A stretch of DNA of 64,000 nucleotides, taken from positions 62,001-126,000 of the forward strand of contig NZ_JASBRE010000008.1 in the NCBI RefSeq assembly GCF_029960815.1. The letters are read 5' to 3'. The DNA comes from Pseudomonas sp. AL03 (GTDB lineage Bacteria; Pseudomonadota; Gammaproteobacteria; Pseudomonadales; Pseudomonadaceae). Position 1 is the stretch's first letter. Every line of letters starts with the position of its first letter. Position numbers and translations under genes: made by a program. Of this stretch, positions 45,632 through 55,313 are shown piece by piece. Under the pieces are notes generated by a model. That model did not search any database and was not told the origin of the DNA. It saw nothing but the letters and a program-made list of their open reading frames with translations.

Positions 45632-46219
45632 TTAACGGTTTTCCAGACTTGCTGCACGAGCGTAGGGCAGAGCGCTCTCAGTACCTTTCAATGCAGCCTG
45701 TTGAGCATGTTGGCGCAAGTAGCCCGGCAGCCGCTGATCGTGCCAGCCTGGCTGACCTTGCAATACGCCGTTGGCCATAGGACCAGTGGCTTCCGAACTC
45801 TCATTGTAGCCTGCCAAAACAGCTGGACCCTTGACCTGAGGAACGGCCAGACCCGGTTGATTGGATTGCTGTGCCAATTCGACACCAGCGATCTCGTCCT
45901 GGTTATACAGACGAACGCCCGCCAGTACCGCGACGGTTACCGATGCTGCGACCGCCAGACGACCCAGGCTGCGCCATGGACCACGGGAGGCTTTTGCCGG
46001 TACGGCTTCGTCAGCCAGCGCAGCAGAGACTGCCGCAGCGATATCCAGACGTGGAAGCAGCAGATCCTTATGCATAACTGCCCGAGCGATCTGATAACGA
46101 GCCCAGGTTTCACGGGTTTCAACATCGTCAAAGGCATTCAATACCCGACGCAATTCCAATTCGTCCGCTTCGTTATCCATCACTGCGGACAGCGATTCCT
46201 GCAGGGCTTCACGACTCAT
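45632..46219 (-). CDS. mucA: Anti-sigma factor MucA
   Basis: 195 residues. N-terminal RseA-like cytoplasmic domain (REALQESLSAVMDNEADELE), one membrane helix (about 85-105, LAVAASVTVAVLAGVRLY), periplasmic tail. Sequesters AlgU at the inner membrane. No frameshift or truncation is seen, so the strain is predicted non-mucoid with respect to mucA. Confidence 0.95.
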   Translation of the reverse strand: MSREALQESLSAVMDNEADELELRRVLNAFDDVETRETWARYQIARAVMHKDLLLPRLDIAAAVSAALADEAVPAKASRGPWRSLGRLAVAASVTVAVLAGVRLYNQDEIAGVELAQQSNQPGLAVPQVKGPAVLAGYNESSEATGPMANGVLQGQPGWHDQRLPGYLRQHAQQAALKGTESALPYARAASLENR

Positions 46220-46249
46220 GGCGTTCCTCTCTTGGCTGTCGCCGCTGTC

Positions 46250-46831
46250 TCAGTTTTCCTGCAACAACGGCTGCAGGGCTTTATCGATGGCTTCCCGAGC
46301 GCGGAAAATCCGGGAGCGCACGGTACCCACCGGACATTGCATGACGGCCGCAATGTCCTCGTAACTCAGACCATCGAATTCACGTAAAGTTAACGCCGTC
46401 CGCAAATCTTCTGGCAGTTGCTGAATGGTTCGATGGACGGTGCCTTCGATCTCATCCCGCAGCAATGCACGCTCTGGCGACTCGAGATCTTTCAGGCCAT
46501 GATCGCCATCATAGAACTCTGCATCCTCGGAACTGACATCGCTATCCGGCGGCCGGCGGCCGCGTGAAACCAAATAGTTTTTCGCCGTGTTGATGGCGAT
46601 GCGGTAAAGCCACGTATAAAACGCGCTGTCTCCGCGAAAATTTCCAAGTGCACGGTACGCCTTGATAAAGGCTTCCTGCGCCACATCCTGGGCTTCATGG
46701 GTGTCGTGCACGAAACGCACGATCAACCCGAGAATTTTGTGCTGGTATTTCAGCACTAGCAGATCAAAAGCTCGCTTGTCGCCGCGCTGAACGCGTTCGA
46801 CCAGCTGCTGATCCTCTTCCTGGGTTAGCAT
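46250..46831 (-). CDS. algU: Envelope-stress sigma factor AlgU (RpoE, sigma-22)
   Basis: 193 residues from MLTQEEDQQLVERVQRGD. Region 2 (FDLLVLKYQHKILGLIVRFV, DVAQEAFIKAYRAL) and region 4 (LTLREFDGLSYEDIAAVM then VGTVRSRIFRAREA) are complete. Drives alginate and envelope-stress genes. ATG 46831 fits RBS GAGG; a longer frame from 46888 has no family match. Confidence 0.97.
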   Translation of the reverse strand: MLTQEEDQQLVERVQRGDKRAFDLLVLKYQHKILGLIVRFVHDTHEAQDVAQEAFIKAYRALGNFRGDSAFYTWLYRIAINTAKNYLVSRGRRPPDSDVSSEDAEFYDGDHGLKDLESPERALLRDEIEGTVHRTIQQLPEDLRTALTLREFDGLSYEDIAAVMQCPVGTVRSRIFRAREAIDKALQPLLQEN

Positions 46832-47390
46832 GAACACTCCTCGATAAGCTCGGAAGAGGCTTGCATAACTAAACAACCAGACTTGCAAACATAGACTCGG
46901 GCTTTTCGCAAAAGTTCTCCCCCTCCAAGCAAGTTTCCTGCGGGCTCTGATTTGGCACGCACGAAAAGCGCAGCTCGGGTTAGCCCGGCTGCGCGAATAA
47001 TCTTGTCATCGGATTCGCCGGCAAGGATCAAACCACAGATCCCGCGTTGAAGCCGACACTGTCCCTTAAATCAGGCAACGGTCTATTGATCTTGGGCCTT
47101 TGGCAAAAGTTCCAAATATTTATAGCTGCGCAAGGCTGACATTGTGCAACCGTGAAGAGAAAAAGACTGTTAAATCCACGATACAGTCTTCTAGTCGCCG
47201 AACCGGTCAAAAAAACATCCGACGAAGCGTCCAGTCTTTTCCGTCACAGTAGTTTCACAATGCCATGTGGGCTCGGCTATTGTGCCGCTCCCCCCCTCTA
47301 TATACTAGTGGGCTGTGTGGCTGTCTTGACTCGCCGATCCAGGTGTCTTGCGCCAACCCCGACCCAGGTCGCTTTGAGCGGAATCCTGAA
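46832..47390. other. Divergent region algU / nadB
   Basis: About 560 bp. The algU-proximal part contains an AlgU-type promoter (listed separately); the remainder up to nadB contains CCCCTCTATATACT, a possible -10 for nadB, without a clear -35. No small gene is supported. Confidence 0.5.
46891..46917 (-). promoter_or_regulatory. AlgU-dependent autoregulatory promoter of algU
   Basis: Minus strand GAACTT, 16-nt spacer, TCTAT, located 60-90 nt before the algU start. It matches the known self-activated algU promoter element of P. aeruginosa (GAACTT...TCTA). Confidence 0.75.
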
Positions 47391-49007
47391 ATGAGCCAAC
47401 AGTTTCAACACGATGTACTGGTCATTGGCAGCGGTGCTGCCGGCTTGAGCCTTGCGCTGACCTTGCCCGGTCATTTGCGCATTGCCGTACTGAGCAAAGG
47501 CGACCTCGCCAATGGCTCGACTTTCTGGGCCCAGGGTGGCGTCGCCGCCGTCCTGGATGACACCGACACCGTTGAGTCACATGTCGATGACACCCTCAAT
47601 GCCGGCGGCGGTCTGTGCCACGAAGACGCCGTGCGCTTTACCGTCGAGCACAGTAAAGAGGCGATTCAATGGCTGATCGACCAAGGCGTGCCCTTCACCC
47701 GCGATGAACAGTCCGGAACCGAAGATGGTGGATTTGAGTTTCACCTGACCCGCGAAGGCGGTCACAGTCATCGGCGCATCATCCATGCCGCCGATGCCAC
47801 GGGTGCAGCGATTTTCAGAACCTTGCTCGACAAGGCCAGGCAACGACCGAACATCGAACTGCTGGAGCAACGAGTCGCGATCGATCTGATCACCGAAAAG
47901 CGCCTTGGCCTTGAAGGTAATCGCTGCCTCGGCGCCTACGTCCTCAATCGAGGGACCGGTGAAGTCGACACCTACGGCGCTCGCTTTGTGATCCTCGCGT
48001 CGGGTGGCGCAGCAAAGGTCTACCTCTATACCAGCAACCCCGACGGCGCCTGCGGTGATGGCATCGCCATGGCCTGGCGTTCGGGCTGCCGGGTGGCGAA
48101 TCTGGAGTTCAACCAGTTCCACCCCACCTGCCTGTATCACCCGCAAGCCAAAAGCTTTCTGGTCACCGAAGCCCTGCGCGGCGAAGGCGCACATCTTAAG
48201 CTGCCCAACGGCGAACGCTTCATGCAGCGCTTCGACCCTCGCGCCGAGCTGGCGCCACGGGACATCGTCGCCCGGGCCATCGACCATGAAATGAAGCGTC
48301 TGGGCGTCGATTGTGTCTATCTGGACATCAGCCACAAGCCGGAAGCGTTCATCAAGACTCACTTCCCGACTGTGTACGAACGCTGCCTCGAGTTTTCCAT
48401 CGACATCACCAAGCAACCGATTCCGGTGGTGCCAGCGGCGCACTACACCTGCGGCGGCGTGATGGTTGACCAGCACGGTCGCACCGACGTGCCAGGGTTG
48501 TATGCCATTGGCGAAACCAGCTTCACCGGCCTGCATGGCGCCAACCGTATGGCCAGCAACTCGTTGCTGGAGTGTTTCGTGTACGCGCGCTCGGCGGCGG
48601 CGGACATTCTTGAGCAGCTGCCGCAGGTTTCGATTCCGATCGCCCTGCCCGTCTGGGATGCGAGCCAGGTCACCGACTCCGATGAGGACGTGATCATTGC
48701 GCACAACTGGGACGAACTGCGGCGATTCATGTGGGACTATGTCGGCATCGTGCGCACCAACAAGCGCTTGCAACGGGCGCAACACCGGGTGCGGCTGTTG
48801 CTGGACGAAATCGATGAGTTCTACAGCAACTACAAGGTCAGTCGCGATTTGATCGAATTGCGTAACCTGGCCCAAGTGGCCGAGCTGATGATCCAGTCCG
48901 CCATGGAGCGCAAGGAAAGTCGCGGTCTGCATTACACCCTCGACTATCCGAACATGTTGCCGGTCGCCCTGGACACTATTCTGGTGCCGCCCACCTACGT
49001 CGACTGA
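47391..49007 (+). CDS. nadB: L-aspartate oxidase
   Basis: 538 residues from [21 protein letters not shown] (FAD dinucleotide-binding). It makes iminoaspartate for NAD synthesis. Substrate region: [14 protein letters not shown] (about 125), catalytic-site [13 protein letters not shown] (about 240), [12 protein letters not shown] (about 348), C-terminal helical [17 protein letters not shown]. Divergent from algU, the classic Pseudomonas order. Confidence 0.97.
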   Translation: MSQQFQHDVLVIGSGAAGLSLALTLPGHLRIAVLSKGDLANGSTFWAQGGVAAVLDDTDTVESHVDDTLNAGGGLCHEDAVRFTVEHSKEAIQWLIDQGVPFTRDEQSGTEDGGFEFHLTREGGHSHRRIIHAADATGAAIFRTLLDKARQRPNIELLEQRVAIDLITEKRLGLEGNRCLGAYVLNRGTGEVDTYGARFVILASGGAAKVYLYTSNPDGACGDGIAMAWRSGCRVANLEFNQFHPTCLYHPQAKSFLVTEALRGEGAHLKLPNGERFMQRFDPRAELAPRDIVARAIDHEMKRLGVDCVYLDISHKPEAFIKTHFPTVYERCLEFSIDITKQPIPVVPAAHYTCGGVMVDQHGRTDVPGLYAIGETSFTGLHGANRMASNSLLECFVYARSAAADILEQLPQVSIPIALPVWDASQVTDSDEDVIIAHNWDELRRFMWDYVGIVRTNKRLQRAQHRVRLLLDEIDEFYSNYKVSRDLIELRNLAQVAELMIQSAMERKESRGLHYTLDYPNMLPVALDTILVPPTYVD

Positions 49008-49428
49008 ACGTGAGCCGAACCCGCAGGCGTCGGTGCAGATCCGTCGCCAGCGAGTCGCGGGGAACGCAGATTGATCTGACCCGCCGCTCGTCTCGCAGTC
49101 GAAAACGCAGCACCACAATCAATGGCAACGCCAGGCTGTCCGGTCGCAACTGCACTGACTGCCAACCTGCAGCCTGGTTCCACAACTGCCAGCCATCGGC
49201 ATCGCGACGCAAGCCGCGAAATGCCTGAGGGTGCGTCAGCAGAATCTGCCTCGGCAATGCCCAACAGCCATGAACCACGCACAGAACAACGCCGAGCAGA
49301 CTGGCCCAGACTGGAATAGAGAGAAGAAACAGCGAACCCAGCGCGAACAGCTGGGCCAGAAGATACGCCGCCAGCAACTGCCGTGAGGCATGCCAGCGGC
49401 ATTCGAACGCATTATTTGGGCTGGACAC
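48976..49428 (-). CDS. ygfX: YgfX (CptA) membrane protein
   Basis: 150 residues, two hydrophobic segments ([19 protein letters not shown] and [20 protein letters not shown]) near the N-terminus, then a soluble domain. It is encoded immediately after sdhE and overlaps it by 17 nt, and its 3' end overlaps the convergent nadB stop by about 30 nt. YgfX was described with YgfY/SdhE as a toxin-antitoxin-like pair in E. coli, though the role is disputed. Confidence 0.75.
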   Translation of the reverse strand: MSSPNNAFECRWHASRQLLAAYLLAQLFALGSLFLLSIPVWASLLGVVLCVVHGCWALPRQILLTHPQAFRGLRRDADGWQLWNQAAGWQSVQLRPDSLALPLIVVLRFRLRDERRVRSICVPRDSLATDLHRRLRVRLTFSRRRWAAPE

Positions 49429-49666
49429 GATCCAGGATCATGCGAACCATGCGTTGAAGCTCTGGATCTTCCGATTCGGCGCGCTCCATGAACCAGCCGA
49501 ACATGTCCTGATCTTCGCATTCGAGCAGCTTGCGGTAGCAATCGCGGTCGACATCATTGAGGTGCGGATAGACCTCTTTCACGAACGGCACCAGCAACAC
49601 GTCAAGCTCAAGCATGCCGCGGCGGCTGTGCCAGTAGAGGCGATTCAGTTCAACATCTTCGACCAT
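49412..49666 (-). CDS. sdhE: Succinate dehydrogenase flavinylation factor SdhE
   Basis: 84 residues from [12 protein letters not shown]. The conserved RGMLELD (Arg16-Gly17-x-x-Glu20) is the motif needed for covalent FAD attachment to SdhA. A longer frame to 49762 lacks family similarity. Overlaps ygfX. Confidence 0.93.
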   Translation of the reverse strand: MVEDVELNRLYWHSRRGMLELDVLLVPFVKEVYPHLNDVDRDCYRKLLECEDQDMFGWFMERAESEDPELQRMVRMILDRVQPK

Positions 49667-49815
49667 GGAGCGCTCCTCAAATAGGCCGCAAGTATACAGC
49701 CCCAGACAGAGTCGGACACTCGGCTTTGGTCGGCCACCAACGATCCTTTGTGAACTACCCATTTCGAGAGCGCCCCCTTATGATGTCCCCCAGACTCTTT
49801 AACCTGCGATGACCC

Positions 49816-50757
49816 ATGGCCGATTCTGCTTTTTTCTGCACCCTGTCTCATGAAGGCGCTCTCGCAGTACGCGGCGCGGATGCCAGCAAATTCCTGCAAG
49901 GCCAACTGACTTGCAACCTCAATTACCTGAGCGAATCCCACGCCAGCCTCGGCGCCCGCTGCACGCAGAAAGGCCGGATGCAATCGAGCTTCCGCATCCT
50001 GCTGGAAGGCGATGGCTTTCTGATGGCCATGGCCACTGAGTTGCTGGAGCCGCAACTGGCGGACCTGAAAAAGTACGCGGTGTTCTCCAAATCCAAACTG
50101 ACCGACGAAAGCGCAGCCTGGGTCCGCCTCGGCGTCGATCATGGTGAGGCTGCACTGATCAGCCTGGGACTTGAGCTGCCGGCAGAAACCGACAGCGTCG
50201 TGCGCAGTGAAGGTCTGATTGCCATTCGCGTCTCGCCGGATCGTGCCGAACTCTGGGTCGCCGCCGACCAGGCCGACCTCATCAAGGTCAAGCTGTCCGC
50301 CCTGTTGGCCGAAGGCGATTTGAATCAATGGCTGCTGGGCCAGATCCGCGCAGGGATCGGTCAGGTCATGCCGAGCACTCGCGAGTTGTTCATCCCGCAG
50401 ATGCTCAATCTGCAAGCCGTTGGTGGCGTGAGCTTCAAGAAAGGTTGCTACACCGGTCAGGAAATCGTCGCGCGCATGCAGTACCTGGGCAAGCTCAAGC
50501 GCCGCTTGTATCGCCTGAAACTGGATGCCAACGAGCTGCCTGAACCTGGTACGTCACTGTTCTCCCCGACCCATGGCAGTTCCATCGGTGAAGTGGTGCT
50601 GGCCGCCCGCGCCGAGCAAAACATTGAACTTCTGGCCGTGCTGCAAGCCGAAGCAGCAGAAGGGGGTGATATCCATCTGGGCGCGCTCGAAGGGCCAGCC
50701 CTGCACCTGCTCGACCTGCCGTACCCACTGGATCGCGATCGCGAAATCCAGCGTTAA
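49816..50757 (+). CDS. ygfZ: Folate-binding protein YgfZ
   Basis: 313 residues, GcvT-like fold. Diagnostic motif KGCYTGQEIVARMQYLG (about 216-232) includes the conserved cysteine that YgfZ uses in Fe-S enzyme maintenance. Divergent from sdhE/ygfX across 150 bp, a common neighbourhood. Confidence 0.95.
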   Translation: MADSAFFCTLSHEGALAVRGADASKFLQGQLTCNLNYLSESHASLGARCTQKGRMQSSFRILLEGDGFLMAMATELLEPQLADLKKYAVFSKSKLTDESAAWVRLGVDHGEAALISLGLELPAETDSVVRSEGLIAIRVSPDRAELWVAADQADLIKVKLSALLAEGDLNQWLLGQIRAGIGQVMPSTRELFIPQMLNLQAVGGVSFKKGCYTGQEIVARMQYLGKLKRRLYRLKLDANELPEPGTSLFSPTHGSSIGEVVLAARAEQNIELLAVLQAEAAEGGDIHLGALEGPALHLLDLPYPLDRDREIQR

Positions 50758-50791
50758 CAGCAGCACTTGTCGCAACACCTAGAGAAACGAA

Positions 50792-51613
50792 ATGAGTGAG
50801 CTGGCGGAAAAGGTCCAACAGGATTTGGTTGAGGCCATCGATAACGACGACCTGGTTCTGCCAACGTTACCGGAAGTGGCCCTGCAGATTCGCAAGGCCG
50901 CAGAAGACCCTGAAATCAGTGTCAGCACATTGAGCAAAGTGATCGGCCGCGATACCGCGCTGTCGGCACGCCTGATCAAAGTGGTCAATAGCCCGCTGTT
51001 GCGCGCGACCCAGGAAGTCACTGATCTGCACACGGCGATCACTCGACTGGGTGTCAATTACAGCAGCAACCTGGCCATCGGGCTGGTCATGGAGCAGATT
51101 TTCCATGCCCGCTCCGAGGTGGTGGAACAGAAAATGCGAGAAGTCTGGCGCAAAAGCCTGGAAATCGCCGGAGTCAGCTACGCACTGTGCCGCCGCTACA
51201 CCCAACTAAAACCCGATCAGGCAGCCCTTGGCGGACTGGTGCACCAGATCGGTGTGCTGCCGATCCTGACCTACGCTGAAGATCACTATGAACTGCTGTC
51301 TGACGCGGTCAGCCTCAACCATGTGATCGACCAGATTCATCCGTGGATCGGCGACAAATTGCTCAGGGTCTGGGAGTTTCCGGAAATGCTGGTACAGGTG
51401 CCGGGGCTTTATCTGGACTTCAAGCGAGAGTCGGAGCGGGTCGATTATGTCGATCTGGTACAAGTGGCCAGCCTGTATTGCCACAAGGACACCGACCATC
51501 CCCTCGCCCGTATCGACGCATTCAGCGTGCCGGCGTTCAAGAAGCTGGGGATTGATCCTGAAAACGAGGCGATGTGCCGCGATCTGGAAGAGTCGCGGTC
51601 GATGTTTTATTGA
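50792..51613 (+). CDS. HDOD domain protein
   Basis: 273 residues; the HDOD domain spans about 22-220 (LPTLPEVALQIRKAAEDPEIS, then SARLIKVVNSPLLRATQEV). Lacks EAL or GGDEF domains. HDOD proteins act in signalling and stress response in pseudomonads; function here is not known. Follows ygfZ by 34 nt and may be co-transcribed. Confidence 0.9.
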   Translation: MSELAEKVQQDLVEAIDNDDLVLPTLPEVALQIRKAAEDPEISVSTLSKVIGRDTALSARLIKVVNSPLLRATQEVTDLHTAITRLGVNYSSNLAIGLVMEQIFHARSEVVEQKMREVWRKSLEIAGVSYALCRRYTQLKPDQAALGGLVHQIGVLPILTYAEDHYELLSDAVSLNHVIDQIHPWIGDKLLRVWEFPEMLVQVPGLYLDFKRESERVDYVDLVQVASLYCHKDTDHPLARIDAFSVPAFKKLGIDPENEAMCRDLEESRSMFY

Positions 51614-51652
51614 TCGAGAGACCGCGGTGAGGCCAGTCCAGACACCACAAAA

Positions 51653-53038
51653 CTACCCCGCAATAAAACTCACCCGCACCTTCAGCCCCGCCTGCTCGCC
51701 ATCGTGCAGGCTGATCTGCGCCAGGTGTGCGCGGCAGATCTCGCCGACAATCGCCAGCCCCAACCCAGAACCGGCCACCTGCTGGTTGCGCCGGTAAAAG
51801 CGTTCGAACACCCGATCGCGCTCTTCAAGAGGAATCCCCGGGCCGTCGTCCTCGACCTCCAACACTGCCGGTGCCGTGACCCGAAGAATGACATTGCCAC
51901 CCGGCGGTGTATGGGCCAGCGCGTTATCCACCAGATTGCTCAACAATTCGTTCAACAGCGTCGGCTCGCCGCGCAACCAGACGGGTTCGTCCGCTTCCAG
52001 CGCCAGCGCCACACCGCGTGCGTGGGCCAGCGGTGCCATGGCCATGCCGAGCTCGCGAGCCAGCTGACTGAGGTCAAGCAACTGCGCACCGCCCTCGGCG
52101 ATGGCCCGGGCACCATTTTCGACCCGTGCCAGCGAGAGCAATTGATTGGCAAGGTGGGTCAATCGGTCCGTGCCTTGGGCGGCGGTTTCCAACGTACTGC
52201 GCCAGGTTTGCGGTTCGCTCGAACGCAGACCCAGTTCGAGTCGCGCCTTGAGCGCCGCCAGGGGCGTGCGCAATTCATGGGCGGCATCGGCGATGAACTG
52301 CGCCTGACGCTCGAACTGCCCGCGCAGGCGCTCGGTAAAGTGATTGAGCGCGCGCACCAGTGGCCACAACTCGTGCTGCACCTCCACCAGCGGCAACGGC
52401 CGCAGATCGTCCGACTGCCGCTCCTCCACCGCCGTGCGCAAGCGTTCCAGCGGACGCAGCGCCGCGCTGACCGCAAACCAAACCAACAACAACGCGCCGA
52501 CCGCCAGCATGCCCAGACGCAACAGCGTGTCCGCTGCCAGACTGCGAGCCATGCTGACCCGCGCTTCATCGGTTTCCGCCACCCGAATTTCCGCCATGCC
52601 GTTCATGTTCGGGTCGCTCACAGGTTTAAGCAGGCTCACCACGCGTACGTTCTGTCCCAGGTATTGGGCGTTATAGAAACGCGCCAATGCCGGATAATCA
52701 TCGGTGCGCGGCGTCCCTGGTGGCGGCGGCGGAAGGTTTTCGTAACCGGAGATCAGTTTCTGATTGATGTCGTTGACCAGGTAAAAAATTCGCCCCGCGC
52801 TGTCGTACGCGAAGGTATCGAGGGCTATATACGGCACGTCAGCGCTCAGCGTGCCGTCGCGCTGAGACACACCGGCGGCGATGGTCCGCGCCGACGCCAG
52901 CAAGGTCCGGTCATAGGCGGTGTCGGCGGCTTCGCGACCGTTCCAGTAAGCGCTCAAACCACTGGCCAGCATCAACACCACCAGCAACAGCGCCAGATTC
53001 CACAGCAACCGCCAGCGCAGGCTGCTGGGCTTATGCAT
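51653..53038 (-). CDS. tctE: Sensor histidine kinase TctE
   Basis: 461 residues from ATG 53038. Two transmembrane helices flank a periplasmic sensor domain (about 30-165), then HAMP, H-box FIADAAHELRTPLAALKARL and ATP-binding G boxes (DDGPGIPLEERDRVFERF, GSGLGLAIV). Its start overlaps the response-regulator stop (TGATGCATAA). Adjacent to the tricarboxylate porin and transporter, it fits TctE, which senses citrate-type tricarboxylates. Confidence 0.92.
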   Translation of the reverse strand: MHKPSSLRWRLLWNLALLLVVLMLASGLSAYWNGREAADTAYDRTLLASARTIAAGVSQRDGTLSADVPYIALDTFAYDSAGRIFYLVNDINQKLISGYENLPPPPPGTPRTDDYPALARFYNAQYLGQNVRVVSLLKPVSDPNMNGMAEIRVAETDEARVSMARSLAADTLLRLGMLAVGALLLVWFAVSAALRPLERLRTAVEERQSDDLRPLPLVEVQHELWPLVRALNHFTERLRGQFERQAQFIADAAHELRTPLAALKARLELGLRSSEPQTWRSTLETAAQGTDRLTHLANQLLSLARVENGARAIAEGGAQLLDLSQLARELGMAMAPLAHARGVALALEADEPVWLRGEPTLLNELLSNLVDNALAHTPPGGNVILRVTAPAVLEVEDDGPGIPLEERDRVFERFYRRNQQVAGSGLGLAIVGEICRAHLAQISLHDGEQAGLKVRVSFIAG

Positions 53039-53702
53039 CACGGCTTTCCAGCAAGTAGCCGAGACCACGGAAGGTCACGATGACGACCGGTTGACCGTCG
53101 AGCTTCTTGCGCAGGCGATAGACATAGATCTCGATGGCGTCGGGGCTGGCCTCTTCGTCCAGGCCGAACACTTGCGCAGCCAGTTGCTCCTTGCTCATCA
53201 CCCGACCGGGACGGGCGATCAGGGCTTCGAGTACGGCCTGTTCGCGAGAGGTCAGGGTCAGCAGTTCTTCGCCGAGGGTGAAGCGCCGAGTGTCCAGGTC
53301 ATAGACCAGCACGCCGCAGCGCTGCTGGCGTTCACCGCCGAGCACACTGCGGCGCAGCAAGGCTTTGACCCGGGCTTCGAGTTCGGTCAGTTCGAAAGGT
53401 TTGGCCAGGTAATCGTCTGCGCCGAGGTTCAGGCCGTGGACCCGATCCTTGACGTCGCTGCGGGCGGTCAACATCAACACCGGCAGGTTCTTGCCCCGCG
53501 CCCGCAGGCGCGCCAGCACTTCGAAACCATCCATGCGCGGCAGACCGACGTCGAGGATCGCCATGGCGTATTCCTCGCTGCTCAACGCCAGGTCGGCCGC
53601 TACACCGTCGTGCAGCACATCCACGGTCAGCCCGGTGCTCTTTAGCACCTGGGCGACACTTTCGGCGAGCTGCAGATGGTCTTCGACGAGCAGAACACGC
53701 AT
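53031..53702 (-). CDS. tctD: Response regulator TctD
   Basis: 223 residues, OmpR/PhoB type. Receiver with phosphoacceptor D51 (AILDVGLPRMDG), winged-helix output (about 125-220). Divergent from opdH, which TctD activates or derepresses when tricarboxylates are present. Confidence 0.94.
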   Translation of the reverse strand: MRVLLVEDHLQLAESVAQVLKSTGLTVDVLHDGVAADLALSSEEYAMAILDVGLPRMDGFEVLARLRARGKNLPVLMLTARSDVKDRVHGLNLGADDYLAKPFELTELEARVKALLRRSVLGGERQQRCGVLVYDLDTRRFTLGEELLTLTSREQAVLEALIARPGRVMSKEQLAAQVFGLDEEASPDAIEIYVYRLRKKLDGQPVVIVTFRGLGYLLESRDA

Positions 53703-53911
53703 GGATCTTTACCTCATTCAGGGATGGTCGACGCCATTCTTTGGCGCGGAGTTTACAGCGGCATCCGCCACTGTGAAGCCTGAAAATCCGTGAAAGCCAG
53801 CTGAAAGGTTAGTGAAAGGTTCGACCGTTAAAGTCCAGCCACGGGCAGTTTCGACTGCCCGGCGCTAGCGCACTAGCGATACGAAAAACGCCACGAAGCG
53901 TTTTCGCCAAT

Positions 53912-53919
53912 AAGAACAA
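53912..53919 (+). promoter_or_regulatory. Hfq/Crc-type CA motif upstream of opdH
   Basis: AAGAACAA matches the A-rich AANAANAA catabolite-repression motif and lies just before the Shine-Dalgarno GGAG and ATG 53937. It suggests translational repression by Hfq-Crc when preferred carbon sources are present. Confidence 0.6.
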
Positions 53920-53936
53920 TAACGGAGTACTTCACG

Positions 53937-55229
53937 ATGCTGTCCATGCAGCCTCAGGCTCGCCCGCCTGTTCGTTTTTCCCGCCTCAGCCAGACCGCCC
54001 TTGCCAGTGCCGCCGCCTTCGCTGGCTTTTCGCCGTTGAGCCAGGCTGCCTTCTTCGAAGACAGTACGGCAACGCTTGAAACCCGCAACATGTATTTCAA
54101 CCGCGACTTTCGCAGCGGCACCAGCGCCCAACAATCCAAGCGTGACGAATGGGCCCAGGGCTTCATGCTCAATCTGCAATCGGGTTACACCGACGGCACC
54201 GTGGGGTTTGGTGTCGATGCGCTGGGCATGCTCGGCGTTAAACTCGATTCGAGTCCCGACCGTACCGGCACCGGCCTGTTGCCAACCCACGATGATGGCC
54301 GCGCGGCCGATGAGTACTCCAAACTCGGCCTGACCGGCAAAGTGAAGATCTCCGCCACCGAACTGAAAATCGGCAGCCTGATCCCGGAACTGCCGATCCT
54401 CAAGCCCAACGATGGGCGCATCTTGCCGCAGACCTTTGAGGGCGGCCTGCTGACCTCCAAAGAGATCAAGAACCTGACCTTCACTGGCGGGCGACTGGAT
54501 AAAGCCAAGGACCGCGACAGCACCGATTTCGAGGACATCGCCCTCAACAACAAGAACGGCCGCTTCGCTGGCACGGCCGCGGGCAAGCACTTCGACTTTG
54601 GCGGCGTGGACTACAGGCTCACCGACAAAATCACCGGCAGCTACCACTTCGCGCAACTCGATGAAGTTTATAACCAACACTTCCTCGGCGTCGTCGCCTC
54701 GCATCCGTTCGGCCCTGGCACGTTCGGCACCGACCTGCGACTGGCCATCAGTGACGACCAGGGCGCGGCCCGTGGCGGCAAGATCGACAACAAATCCCTC
54801 AACGGCCTGGTGAGTTATGCCTTGAGCGGGCATAAGTTCAGCGCCGGTTATCAGCACATGTCCGGCGACAGTGCCTTCCCGTATGTCGATGGCAGCGACC
54901 CGTACCTGGTCAACTTCGTGCAGATCAACGACTTTGCCGGCGCCGAAGAACATTCCTGGCAGGCGCGCTACGACTATGACTTCGCCAAACTCGGCATCCC
55001 CGGCCTGACGTTCATGAGCCGTTACCTGAGCGGTGACAACATCAAGCTCAAGAACGGTGATGAAGGCAAAGAGTGGGAACGCAACACCGAGATCAAATAT
55101 GTTGTACAAAGCGGCGCGCTCAAGGACGTCGCCGTACGCCTGCGTAATGCCACCTACCGTTCAAACTACTCCGCTCGCGATGCCGATGAAGTGCGTCTGC
55201 TGGTGAGCTATAGCGTTGCACTTTGGTAA
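53937..55229 (+). CDS. opdH: OprD-family tricarboxylate porin OpdH
   Basis: 430 residues. An N-terminal signal peptide (residues about 1-37, with ...SQA cleavage) precedes the 18-strand OprD barrel, with typical GFMLNLQSGYTDGTVGFGVD near 75 and C-terminal SYSVALW. In P. aeruginosa OpdH takes up cis-aconitate, citrate and other tricarboxylates. Placement with tctDE and tctCBA supports the assignment. Confidence 0.92.
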   Translation: MLSMQPQARPPVRFSRLSQTALASAAAFAGFSPLSQAAFFEDSTATLETRNMYFNRDFRSGTSAQQSKRDEWAQGFMLNLQSGYTDGTVGFGVDALGMLGVKLDSSPDRTGTGLLPTHDDGRAADEYSKLGLTGKVKISATELKIGSLIPELPILKPNDGRILPQTFEGGLLTSKEIKNLTFTGGRLDKAKDRDSTDFEDIALNNKNGRFAGTAAGKHFDFGGVDYRLTDKITGSYHFAQLDEVYNQHFLGVVASHPFGPGTFGTDLRLAISDDQGAARGGKIDNKSLNGLVSYALSGHKFSAGYQHMSGDSAFPYVDGSDPYLVNFVQINDFAGAEEHSWQARYDYDFAKLGIPGLTFMSRYLSGDNIKLKNGDEGKEWERNTEIKYVVQSGALKDVAVRLRNATYRSNYSARDADEVRLLVSYSVALW

Positions 55230-55240
55230 TTGATTGAACC

Positions 55241-55280
55241 GCCGAAGGCTAAAAGATCGCAGCCTTCGGCAGCTCCTACA
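55241..55280. repeat. REP element
   Basis: Inverted repeat GCCGAAGGCT/AGCCTTCGGC with AAAAGATCGC loop, continuing with AGCTCCTACA, matches the common REP of fluorescent pseudomonads. It separates opdH from tctC and may modulate the message. Confidence 0.75.
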
Positions 55281-55289
55281 CATCCATAC

Positions 55290-55297
55290 AACAAAAA
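55290..55297 (+). promoter_or_regulatory. Second Hfq/Crc-type CA motif, before tctC
   Basis: AACAAAAA fits AANAANAA and lies 17-24 nt before the tctC ATG, next to the RBS TGGAGA. Together with the motif before opdH it suggests that both the porin and the transporter messages are under catabolite repression. Confidence 0.5.
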
Positions 55298-55313
55298 ATC
55301 TGTGGAGAACCCA

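Noticed and set aside
51704..53083. 459-codon frame antisense to tctE
   Set aside because: tctE has complete kinase motifs and overlaps tctD properly; the antisense frame resembles no family.
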